Notes under the pieces: model-generated | Seen by the model: only the letters and a program-made list of their open reading frames with translations | Told to the model about the DNA's origin: nothing | Database searches by the model: none | NCBI GenBank assembly: GCA_049658265.1 | Contig: JBASOM010000088.1 | Coordinates: forward strand, 1 to 22,464 | Source: DTU063 sp001512695 | Lineage (GTDB): Bacteria; Bacillota; Thermosediminibacteria; Thermosediminibacterales; Tepidanaerobacteraceae | DNA: 22,464 bases | Reading direction: 5' to 3' | Position numbers and translations under genes: made by a program | Shown here: in pieces, positions 1-6,069 of the stretch | Position numbering within the stretch: the first letter of the stretch is position 1 | Layout of the letters: the number at the start of each line of letters is the position of its first letter

Positions 1-102
1 ACGTATGAGAAGCTAAATAACATACCTGTTTTTAATATGGGTAAAAAGACTCCAATATCAACTATATTAAAAGGCATACAACGGAGCGGGTATGCTATAT
101 AG
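1..102 (+). CDS. 3' end of an unidentified protein-coding gene (partial)
   Basis: Frame 1 is open from the window edge for 33 codons and stops at TAG (100-102). The peptide tail ends IQRSGYAI and contains NMGKKTPIST; I do not recognise the family. It is not the usual SmpB tail that often precedes ssrA in Gram-positive bacteria. Codon choice (ATA, AAA, GGC, CTA) resembles the neighbouring genes, which mildly favours a real gene end, but 33 codons is short enough to be chance. No hairpin terminator is seen between it and the ssrA promoter. Confidence 0.4.
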   Translation, partial: TYEKLNNIPVFNMGKKTPISTILKGIQRSGYAI

Positions 103-184
103 CTGGTTTTGTATCAAAAGGATAGGGATCCTTTAACTTTAATTATCCTACAACAACTTGACACTATCACTTTCAGCTACTTCC

Positions 185-213
185 TTGAAATATCCAAAAA
201 TCTGTTGTATAAT
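185..213 (+). promoter_or_regulatory. Sigma-A promoter of ssrA
   Basis: A -35 box TTGAAA (185-190) and a perfect -10 box TATAAT (208-213) are separated by exactly 17 nt. The predicted start, about 220, leaves a leader of roughly 17 nt before the mature tmRNA 5' end at 237, which would be trimmed by RNase P. A TTGACA-like string at 158-163 has no matching -10. Confidence 0.85.
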
Positions 214-236
214 ATAGTCGAATCAAAACTGGATAC

Positions 237-587
237 GGGGGCGTTTGGTTTCGACGGGGGTGGCAGAGGTAAGAGCTGCAGGTCGAGCTTTCCGACTCGT
301 AAAACCGGAAGCGTAAATATAAACGCCAATAACGAATACGCATACGCTGCTTAATTAAAAGCGGCGCATCCTACCCGGTGGTTCCCGGCTGCTGGGATCT
401 AGGGTGTCATAATTCCGGGATCTTCCTGCAGTGTTGCTTTGGCACTGTAGGAGAAACTCACAAAGCTGGCCTGCTTTAATCCAGCCCTCAGGAGTAAAGC
501 AGGTGAGATGCAAAATGAGGGATAAACCTGTAGACGCTTTTATCGATGTACCTTCGGACAGGGGTTCGATTCCCCTCGCCTCCACCA
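237..587 (+). ncRNA. ssrA: Transfer-messenger RNA (tmRNA), one-piece
   Basis: tmRNA rescues stalled ribosomes: it is charged with alanine, enters the empty A site with SmpB and supplies a short reading frame encoding a degradation tag. The 5' end GGGGGCG (237-243) pairs with CGCCTCC (577-583) as a 7-bp acceptor stem with one G-U, followed by ACCA (584-587). The T-arm with loop TTCGATT sits at 560-576, and the typical GTTTGGTTTCGACGGGG start is present. The tag frame most likely resumes at GCC (325-327) and reads ANNEYAYAA, stopping at TAA (352-354). That resume point fits the common clostridial pattern; the exact codon is inferred. Length, 351 nt, is normal. The tag ends AYAA rather than the common ALAA. 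Confidence 0.97.
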
Positions 588-624
588 AATAAAAATAGCC
601 GACTTTATAGTTATTTTACATAAA

Positions 625-672
625 TAATGGCTTTCAAGGCTGTTGCCTTTGAAAGCCATTACTTTTATATTG
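625..672 (+). terminator. Intrinsic terminator after ssrA
   Basis: An approximately 15-bp hairpin runs from TAATGGCTTTCAA through a TGTT loop to the complementary arm ending at 661, with one bulged base, followed by the T-rich tract CTTTTATATT. It ends ssrA transcription. The tract overlaps the -35 region of the next promoter. Confidence 0.8.
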
Positions 673-717
673 CAAAACAGCAATAAAGTGATAAAATTAT
701 GTTAGGCACGACTAACA
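670..717 (+). promoter_or_regulatory. Promoter and palindromic operator of the iron-uptake operon
   Basis: A -35 TTGCAA (670-675), 16-nt spacer and extended -10 TG-A-TAAAAT (689-697) precede a perfect inverted repeat TGTTAG-N6-CTAACA (700-717). The repeat lies just downstream of the -10, across the expected start site, a classic repressor position. Its TTAG...CTAA core resembles the outer part of DtxR/IdeR iron boxes, and the first gene downstream encodes a DtxR-family regulator. Autoregulation plus control of feoAB by iron is inferred. Confidence 0.7.
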
Positions 718-732
718 ATAGGATGTGAAAAC

Positions 733-1116
733 ATGGAAAGCAAGCGTTCTGTTTCTCCTTCCTTGGAAGATTATCTTGAGACGATACTGATTATAAGCGA
801 GCAAAACGAAAAGGTGAGGATAACCGACTTAGCCGAAGCTTTGGATGTTGCAAAATCCAGCGTGCATCAAGCTATATCCCGGCTGAAGGAAGCAGATTTA
901 GTTACGCAGGAAAAGTACGGACCCGTAGATTTAACCGATACTGGCAAACAAAAGGCTATAAAAATCAGGGAAAAGCACGAAATCCTGGTGAGCTTTCTTG
1001 TGGAAGTTTTAGGTGTTGACCACGATACTGCTCACAGGGATGCATGTTTAATCGAGCATTCAATTAGTGCCGTTACTATAGAAAAGCTTATTCAATTTAT
1101 GAGAAATTATAAATAA
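733..1116 (+). CDS. DtxR/MntR-family metal-dependent transcriptional regulator
   Basis: The 127-residue protein has the family's N-terminal winged helix-turn-helix (about residues 10-72, with SSVHQAISRL as recognition region) and a helical dimerisation and metal-binding part. Visible ligand candidates are D13 and E16 (EDYLE), H82 (KHEIL), C105, E108 and H109 (DACLIEH). The C-x2-EH pattern matches iron-sensing DtxR (C102, E105, H106), whereas D13 resembles MntR D8, so the site looks mixed. It stops short of MntR (about 142 residues) and lacks the SH3-like C-terminal domain of DtxR/IdeR. Being first in the operon with feoA and feoB points to Fe(II)-dependent repression of iron uptake. ATG 733 has AGGATG at 720-725. 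Family call is firm; metal preference is inferred. Confidence 0.9.
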   Translation: MESKRSVSPSLEDYLETILIISEQNEKVRITDLAEALDVAKSSVHQAISRLKEADLVTQEKYGPVDLTDTGKQKAIKIREKHEILVSFLVEVLGVDHDTAHRDACLIEHSISAVTIEKLIQFMRNYK

Positions 1117-1171
1117 CTATGAATAAAGCCGTATTTATATACCACAGCAATCACCATAGGGGGTAGAACAC

Positions 1172-1483
1172 ATGAACTGCAGTTTAGAGCCGCTGACAGG
1201 AATAAAAGCAGGGATGTCTGCAATGGTTAAAGAGGTCAGAGGTGGGAAAAATGTTCGCAACAGGTTAATGGAAATGGGTATCATTGAGGGGACAACTATT
1301 CGAGTAATAGCAAATAGTGGCGGGCCGCTGATAGTGCAGGTAGGCAACAGCAGATTTGCAATGGGACACGGCATGGCACAAAAGATCATCGTAGATAGAG
1401 TATATAAGGGTATAGATATTGCTTTGGGCCGAGAAGCGGGGTGCAATGAGAATGAGTCACATTACCATGGCTATAGCCGGTAA
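1172..1483 (+). CDS. feoA: Ferrous iron transport protein FeoA
   Basis: FeoA is a small cytosolic SH3-like protein that works with the FeoB channel in Fe(II) import. The 103-residue product has the family signatures L-x-x-L (SLEPLTG), NRLMEMGIIEG near residues 29-40 and a late GHGMAQKIIV strand. FeoA is usually about 75-85 residues; here the last 10-20 residues are an extension that mostly overlaps the feoB start. A strong AGGGGGT (1158-1164) lies 7 nt before ATG. The stop is 32 nt inside feoB, suggesting translational coupling. Confidence 0.93.
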   Translation: MNCSLEPLTGIKAGMSAMVKEVRGGKNVRNRLMEMGIIEGTTIRVIANSGGPLIVQVGNSRFAMGHGMAQKIIVDRVYKGIDIALGREAGCNENESHYHGYSR

Positions 1484-3470
1484 TCCAAATACGGGCAAAA
1501 CAAGTCTATTCAACCATCTTACCGGGGCCAGGCAGCATGTTGGCAACTGGCCAGGAGTAACGGTAGAGAAAAAAGAGGGACAAATACGTTACAAGGACAA
1601 AATCATAAGGGTAGTTGACCTGCCCGGAACGTACAGCTTAGGTGCATATTCGGAAGATGAAATCATCGCCAGGGAATTCATCCTCAATAACGAATCCGAT
1701 GTAGTGGTAAACACGGTTGATGCTACTAATTTGAGCAGGAATCTATACCTGACCGTTCAGATGCTGGAAATGGATGCCAACATCTTAATAGCTTTAAACA
1801 TGATGGATGAAGCCGGCAGGCTCGGCATAGAGATTGATTTAAACCGCTTGTCAACGGCCTTAGGTGCTAGGGTTGTGCCTACTGTTGCCGCAAAGGGCAA
1901 GGGAATTAAAGAAATAATTGCGGCCATAATTGAAAATGGGATAAAACCAAGCAAGGGCAAGTTTAGGATAGATTACGGGGAAGATGTGGAAAGGGTAATT
2001 GACAACATAGTGAATATGATACAAGATGACAAGAAACTTTCCAAATATCCCCCGCGATGGCTGGCTATTAAACTGCTGGAAGAAGACGAAAAACTAGTTA
2101 GGCAAATCAAAGCCACGTTAAAAGGAAAAGAAATATTAAGCTATGTGCAATCATGCCGGCAGGCTTTGGAAAATAAAATAGGCGAAAATTTAGACTCATA
2201 TATTATTGCCAAAAGGTATGAATTCATACATGATGTAATTTCCCAAAGCGTTCAAAGGCCACAAACCGGCAATGATTTGCTCACAGATAAAATAGATAGG
2301 ATCGTGACACATAACATCCTCGGAATCCCTATTTTTGCGGCAATAATGTGGCTTGTTTTTACTTTTACTTTTATCTTCAGCGAACCCCTGGTGGAAATAG
2401 TGGAAACGGGCTTTTCCACCCTGAGTGAATTGCTGTTGGCTGCTTTGACCGGCATAGGTGCTTCAGAAATATTTATATCCTTTGTGGTTGACGGAATAGT
2501 GAGCGGTCTGGGCTCGGTCTTGAGCATAGTACCCGTGTTATTCCTGCTTTTCATAGCCATCGCAATGCTGGAAGATAGCGGATACATGGCGAGAATAGCC
2601 TATGTTATGGATAAGCCGATGAGAATGATGGGCCTTAGCGGGAAGGCTTTTGTGCCCTTTCTCCTTGGATTCGGCTGCAATGTCCCGGCCGTCATGGCCA
2701 CCAGGACAATTGAAAACAAGCGGGACAGGTTAATTACCATTTTGGCAAACCCATTTATCTCCTGCAGCGCCCGCCTTCCGGTATATGTACTATTTACCAG
2801 CGTGTTTTTCCCAAAGAGGCAGGCTCTTGTACTGGGATCATTATATTTGCTTGGGGTATTCATGGCTATAATAAGTGTGAAGCTTTTTGGCAAAATTGTT
2901 CCGGAACAGGATGATTCATCCTTTATAATAGAACTGCCTCCCTACAGATTGCCCACTTTAAAAGGTGTATTCCTTCACATGTGGGAAAACGTTAGAGGTT
3001 TTTTAAACAAAGTCAGCAACATCATTTTGGCAGCTGTGGTAATCATATGGCTACTTTCCAGCTTGCCCTTCGGTGTAGAGTATGCCAGCGATGAGAGCAT
3101 GATAGGGAGAATGAGTTCACTGATTGCGCCAATTTTAAAACCGGCAGGCTTTGGGACCTGGCAGGCGGCCATAGCCCTGATATTTGGCGTGCTTGCAAAG
3201 GAAATAGTCATAAGCACCTTGGGAGTAGTGTACAAGGCGGGCAGCTTTGGCCTTGCTGCGGTATTGAGCGAGCATTTCACCCCCCTGTCTGCCTATTCCT
3301 TTATGGTGATGACCCTCCTTTACGCTCCCTGTATTGCTACAATAGGGTCGATAAGAAGTGAAACGAAATCTTTAAAGTGGACTGCAGTTTCTGTAATTTA
3401 CGGATTAATTATTGCATGGACGATGTCGGTGCTCATATACCAAATCGGCCTTATGCTAGGTTTTAGTTAA
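1452..3470 (+). CDS. feoB: Ferrous iron transporter FeoB
   Basis: FeoB is the inner-membrane Fe(II) permease with a cytosolic G domain. With this start (672 residues) the GTPase motifs are G1 GNPNTGKTS (10-18), G3 DLPG (56-59) and G4 NMMD (116-119); a helical spacer follows, then many hydrophobic segments from about residue 290 to the end, including the two Gate-type regions with conserved Cys near GFGCNVPAVMATR and SCSARLPVY. ATG 1452 is chosen because GGGGTG (1438-1443) lies 8 nt upstream; ATG 1446 would be only 2 nt from it, and a TTG at 1419 has no site. It overlaps feoA by 32 nt and is followed after 15 nt by a small Feo accessory gene. Full length, no damage seen. Confidence 0.96.
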   Translation: MSHITMAIAGNPNTGKTSLFNHLTGARQHVGNWPGVTVEKKEGQIRYKDKIIRVVDLPGTYSLGAYSEDEIIAREFILNNESDVVVNTVDATNLSRNLYLTVQMLEMDANILIALNMMDEAGRLGIEIDLNRLSTALGARVVPTVAAKGKGIKEIIAAIIENGIKPSKGKFRIDYGEDVERVIDNIVNMIQDDKKLSKYPPRWLAIKLLEEDEKLVRQIKATLKGKEILSYVQSCRQALENKIGENLDSYIIAKRYEFIHDVISQSVQRPQTGNDLLTDKIDRIVTHNILGIPIFAAIMWLVFTFTFIFSEPLVEIVETGFSTLSELLLAALTGIGASEIFISFVVDGIVSGLGSVLSIVPVLFLLFIAIAMLEDSGYMARIAYVMDKPMRMMGLSGKAFVPFLLGFGCNVPAVMATRTIENKRDRLITILANPFISCSARLPVYVLFTSVFFPKRQALVLGSLYLLGVFMAIISVKLFGKIVPEQDDSSFIIELPPYRLPTLKGVFLHMWENVRGFLNKVSNIILAAVVIIWLLSSLPFGVEYASDESMIGRMSSLIAPILKPAGFGTWQAAIALIFGVLAKEIVISTLGVVYKAGSFGLAAVLSEHFTPLSAYSFMVMTLLYAPCIATIGSIRSETKSLKWTAVSVIYGLIIAWTMSVLIYQIGLMLGFS

Positions 3471-3485
3471 AGGAGAATAATAATC

Positions 3486-3632
3486 ATGCATGTAATTGAA
3501 ATTGTCATAATATCGGCTGTCACTCTTGCGGCAATTTATAAAATATATAAAAGTGCAAAAGGACAATATAAGGATTGTGACTGCAGTATGTGCAATAAAA
3601 GCTGTAAAATGAGAAAACACTTCCCGGACTGA
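3486..3632 (+). CDS. FeoB-associated Cys-rich membrane protein
   Basis: A 48-codon gene directly after feoB, with AGGAG at 3471-3475 and a 10-nt spacing to ATG. The product has one N-terminal hydrophobic helix (about residues 3-19, VIEIVIISAVTLAAIY), a short basic stretch and a Cys cluster C31-x-C33-x2-C36-x3-C40. This layout and position are those of the small FeoB-associated Cys-rich family found after feoB in Firmicutes; its exact role in Fe(II) import is unknown, with a metal-binding accessory or FeoC-like role proposed. The left arm of the operon terminator lies inside its last codons. Confidence 0.88.
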   Translation: MHVIEIVIISAVTLAAIYKIYKSAKGQYKDCDCSMCNKSCKMRKHFPD

Positions 3633-3645
3633 GGGAAGTGTTTTT
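3614..3645. terminator. Bidirectional intrinsic terminator between feo operon and pfp
   Basis: Arms AAAACACTTCCC (3614-3625) and its complement (3633-3644) form a 12-bp stem with a 7-nt loop and a T run on either strand. It can end the feo operon on plus and pfp on minus, whose stop at 3650 is 5 nt away. The left arm and loop overlap the last codons of the Cys-rich protein gene. Confidence 0.88.
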
Positions 3646-3649
3646 GCCA

Positions 3650-4831
3650 TTAAATAAAGCGTATATATTTAGGTAGGCCATTTTCATACGGTATATCTAC
3701 CTGACCCTGGATAAGAGGGAGCATGTATTCGATGGCATCTTGCGTTACCCATCTGTTTTGCTGGTCTATCCATTCTATGGGGATGGACTTGGTGTAATTG
3801 GCCACCTTTGCAAGGGGAACTGTGCCTGCTTCAAAACCAGTGTCGGTCTTTTCGATGGAAATCATGACATCACTTGTACCGTTCAGAATTTTCTCGACAC
3901 CCACTTTTCCAACCATGGTTGCCACCTGATTGTCCACTAGAGATGCTATATGGGCTGCAGACCTTTGGATAATGGAAAACTCTATTACTTTGACCCGTTT
4001 TGTGATATTTTCCCTCACGAGATGTTCGAGATAGCGGCTAACCCCTCCCATTTGCATGTTGCCGAAGGCATCGCATTTCCCATCCCGGAGATAGGGATAA
4101 TTGCCGCTTTTATCTTTAATTCCCTCAGAAGTGGTGATAAATACCTTGCCCTTCTTGCGAAAAACTCTTTCCACATCACTCAAAAAAACATCCTCCTCAA
4201 AGGGCACTTCGGGCAAATATATCAGATGGGGTGCATCAACTACCTCGTCCCTGGCCAGTGCACTGGCGGCAGTTAAAAAACCGCTGTCTCTTCCCATAAC
4301 TTCAACAATAGTAACCGCTTCTTTGTCATAGACATCTGCATCCAGTGCCATTTCCCGAACGCTTGTAGCTACAAACTTAGCTGCACTGCCGTATCCCGGG
4401 CAACAGTAGGTGTTTGTAAGGTCATTGTCGATGGTCTTGGGTAAACCTATGACTTTAATATCTCTGCCGGTATTTATGACATATTCGGAAAACCTATGGG
4501 CGGTATCCATAGAGTCATTGCCGCCGATGTACAGGAAATAGCCTATCCGATATTTTTCAAAAATTTCGCATATCTTCTCGAAATCTCCATCCTTTAGCTT
4601 GTACCTGCAGGAACCAAAGGCTGCTGATGGAGAATATCTCAAAATATTTAAATCCCGGTCGCTTATTTCAGTTGCGTCAATCAAATTATCCTTTAGTATT
4701 CCCTCAATACCGTATTTAGAAGCAAATACTTTAAGACCGTGTTTTTTTGCTTCGGTAATAATACCGTAGCAAGTAGCGTTGATAACCGAAGTAGGACCTC
4801 CCGATTGGGCGAAAACCAAGTTCTTTTTCAC
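3650..4831 (-). CDS. pfp: Diphosphate-dependent 6-phosphofructokinase
   Basis: The enzyme converts fructose 6-phosphate to fructose 1,6-bisphosphate, here probably with PPi as phosphoryl donor, a reversible glycolytic step. Motifs with the GTG start (393 residues): SGGPTSVINA near the N terminus, GGNDS (103-107) and PKTIDND (131-137), with catalytic Asp 135 and 137. Lys in PKTIDND and Asp in the fourth place of GGNDS are PPi-type marks; ATP enzymes have PGTIDND and GGDGS. The third position is Asn where most have Asp. GTG 4831 is chosen because GGGAG lies 9 nt upstream and homology starts at KKNLVFAQSGG; an in-frame ATG 18 codons earlier adds an unlikely leader. Single gene, own promoter, terminator shared with feo. 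Confidence 0.92.
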   Translation of the reverse strand: MKKNLVFAQSGGPTSVINATCYGIITEAKKHGLKVFASKYGIEGILKDNLIDATEISDRDLNILRYSPSAAFGSCRYKLKDGDFEKICEIFEKYRIGYFLYIGGNDSMDTAHRFSEYVINTGRDIKVIGLPKTIDNDLTNTYCCPGYGSAAKFVATSVREMALDADVYDKEAVTIVEVMGRDSGFLTAASALARDEVVDAPHLIYLPEVPFEEDVFLSDVERVFRKKGKVFITTSEGIKDKSGNYPYLRDGKCDAFGNMQMGGVSRYLEHLVRENITKRVKVIEFSIIQRSAAHIASLVDNQVATMVGKVGVEKILNGTSDVMISIEKTDTGFEAGTVPLAKVANYTKSIPIEWIDQQNRWVTQDAIEYMLPLIQGQVDIPYENGLPKYIRFI

Positions 4832-4911
4832 GAAACTCCACTCCCATTCCTCAAATGATATATTAAGCAATAGACAGCACTTCACCCTAAATGGTGATTT
4901 TAGCTTTTTTA

Positions 4912-4940
4912 ATTATAGCATGGGAGTTATTCTTAAACAA
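4912..4940 (-). promoter_or_regulatory. Promoter of pfp
   Basis: On minus, -35 TTGTTT (4940-4935), 17-nt spacer and extended -10 TG-C-TATAAT (-10 at 4917-4912). The start near 4905 gives a leader of about 70 nt. A small inverted repeat TCACC-N6-GGTGA (4882-4897) lies about 10-20 nt into the leader and could be a minor operator or hairpin; its function is unknown. Confidence 0.75.
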
Positions 4941-4989
4941 GGCGAGGAGAAGTATCGTTTTTGTCTGCTCGGTTTAGCCTGCTGTACAT

Positions 4990-5022
4990 GAAAAGTCTGC
5001 CGACCATATTTGTCGGCAGACT
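4990..5022 (-). terminator. Intrinsic terminator of hsp20
   Basis: An 11-bp perfect stem (AGTCTGCCGAC and complement, 4994-5004 with 5012-5022), 7-nt loop, then TTTTC on the minus strand. It sits about 30 nt after the hsp20 stop codon. Confidence 0.85.
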
Positions 5023-5050
5023 ATGTTCTTAAAGATAGGCTATATGCGGC

Positions 5051-5476
5051 TTATTCTATATCGATAATTCGTCCCCTGGGTTTTGAAGGTTCAAGCTTAG
5101 GCAGGACGACCTTTAGCACACCGTTGTTAAAGCTTGCCTTGATTTCGTCGCTTCTAACATTGCTTGGTATGGGGATGGAACGGGAGAAGTTTCCACGCCG
5201 ACGTTCACGATGGATGAAACTATCTCCTTTCTCCTCCTTAACTTCATCGTATTTTGCAGATATCGTCAACATATCGTCTTCGTATCTTATTTCGATGTTT
5301 TCCTTGTTATATCCTGGGAGGTCAGCTTCGACTATATATTCATTTTCAGTTTCGCGCAGGTCTGCCCTAACGGGATTGAGGTTGAACACATCAAATACAT
5401 CGTCGCTGCCAAAGACATCGAAAACGCTCGGTAAAAATCCTCTCCGTCTCCAAGGTATCAAATCCCTGCCACGCAT
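5051..5476 (-). CDS. Hsp20/alpha-crystallin small heat-shock protein
   Basis: A small ATP-independent holdase of 141 residues. After an N-terminal segment with MRGRDLIPWRRRGFLPS, the alpha-crystallin domain runs from about residue 35 (PVRADLRETENEYIVEADLPG) to the conserved beta-9 motif GVLKVVLPK, followed by a short tail ending RGRIIDIE. The tail holds a final I-x-I-like string (IID-I), used in this family for oligomer contacts. ATG 5476 has AAAGGAGG a few bases upstream. It is a single-gene unit with its own promoter, an inverted-repeat operator candidate and a terminator. Confidence 0.95.
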   Translation of the reverse strand: MRGRDLIPWRRRGFLPSVFDVFGSDDVFDVFNLNPVRADLRETENEYIVEADLPGYNKENIEIRYEDDMLTISAKYDEVKEEKGDSFIHRERRRGNFSRSIPIPSNVRSDEIKASFNNGVLKVVLPKLEPSKPRGRIIDIE

Positions 5477-5490
5477 AAAACTACCTCCTT

Positions 5491-5512
5491 TTACAAATAT
5501 TACTATTTGTAA
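5491..5512 (-). promoter_or_regulatory. Perfect inverted repeat at hsp20 transcription start (operator candidate)
   Basis: TTACAAATA is followed by a 4-nt gap and its exact reverse complement. The 22-bp site lies between the -10 box and the AAAGGAGG ribosome binding site, over the expected start site near 5510. It is not the CIRCE element of HrcA (TTAGCACTC-N9-GAGTGCTAA). Repressor operator is the first reading; an mRNA hairpin next to the ribosome site is an alternative only if transcription starts upstream of the repeat. Confidence 0.65.
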
Positions 5513-5516
5513 TCAT

Positions 5517-5545
5517 ATTATAGCACAAAGGTCAGGGAAGGTCAA
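5517..5545 (-). promoter_or_regulatory. Sigma-A promoter of hsp20
   Basis: On minus, -35 TTGACC (5545-5540), 17-nt spacer and perfect -10 TATAAT (5522-5517). A near-consensus housekeeping promoter on a heat-shock gene implies that a repressor normally limits it, consistent with the adjoining inverted repeat. Confidence 0.85.
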
Positions 5546-5658
5546 GAAAATTTTACTTTTAAATTTTTCCAAAAAAGGTTTTTGTCAAAGCTGTATAGAA
5601 TATATTCATTAAATAGTCTTTACGGTTTTTCGTATTACAATTCACTTGCGAGGTTGGC

Positions 5659-6069
5659 ATGGAAATCGGGGTAGATATTATTGAAATCAGCCGCATTAGG
5701 AGGGCCTGCGCTAGGGAAGAATTTCTGAACCGATTTTTTACCGCGAGGGAACTTGAGGGCATTAAAGGCAAAAGTAGTTTCTATGCGCATTTGGCCGGAA
5801 AGTTTGCTGCCAAAGAAGCGGTAGTAAAGGCCATGGGCACCGGTTTTCGAAACATGAAGTGGAAGGATATAGAAATATTAAACCAGGCCTCGGGAAAACC
5901 GGTGGTAATTTTGTCGGGAAAGGCCAAAGAAATCTTTGAAGACAAAAACCTAAGCGGCATCCAGGTAAGCATTTCACACTGCAGGGAGTATGCCATAGCT
6001 TTTGCTGTAGCTCTTGGAGGTGCAGGATATGAAGGTAGTCAGCCCTTCAACCATGAGGCTGATGGATAA
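5659..6069 (+). CDS. acpS: Holo-[acyl-carrier-protein] synthase
   Basis: AcpS moves 4'-phosphopantetheine from CoA to a serine of apo-ACP, activating it for fatty-acid synthesis. Signatures: GVDIIEI with Mg-binding D6 at the N terminus, NRFFTARE, and AAKEAVVKAMGTG with E53, then a late VSISH strand. Length 136 is slightly above the usual 118-126 because the frame runs on into the next gene. ATG 5659 follows a GAGGTTGG-type site. The next gene, nnr, starts 41 nt before this stop, with its GGAGGTG site inside acpS, so the two are coupled. acpS next to nnr and alr is common in Gram-positives. Confidence 0.95.
   Translation: MEIGVDIIEISRIRRACAREEFLNRFFTARELEGIKGKSSFYAHLAGKFAAKEAVVKAMGTGFRNMKWKDIEILNQASGKPVVILSGKAKEIFEDKNLSGIQVSISHCREYAIAFAVALGGAGYEGSQPFNHEADG

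Noticed and set aside
109..354. Open frame of 81 codons across the ssrA region
   Set aside because: It only carries the tmRNA tag frame at its end; the rest is promoter and tmRNA body.
5491..5512. CIRCE element for the hsp20 inverted repeat
   Set aside because: The sequence and spacing do not match TTAGCACTC-N9-GAGTGCTAA.
5010..5612. Plus-strand open frame of 200 codons over hsp20
   Set aside because: Antisense shadow of hsp20; no family features, and it runs through the terminator and promoter of that gene.
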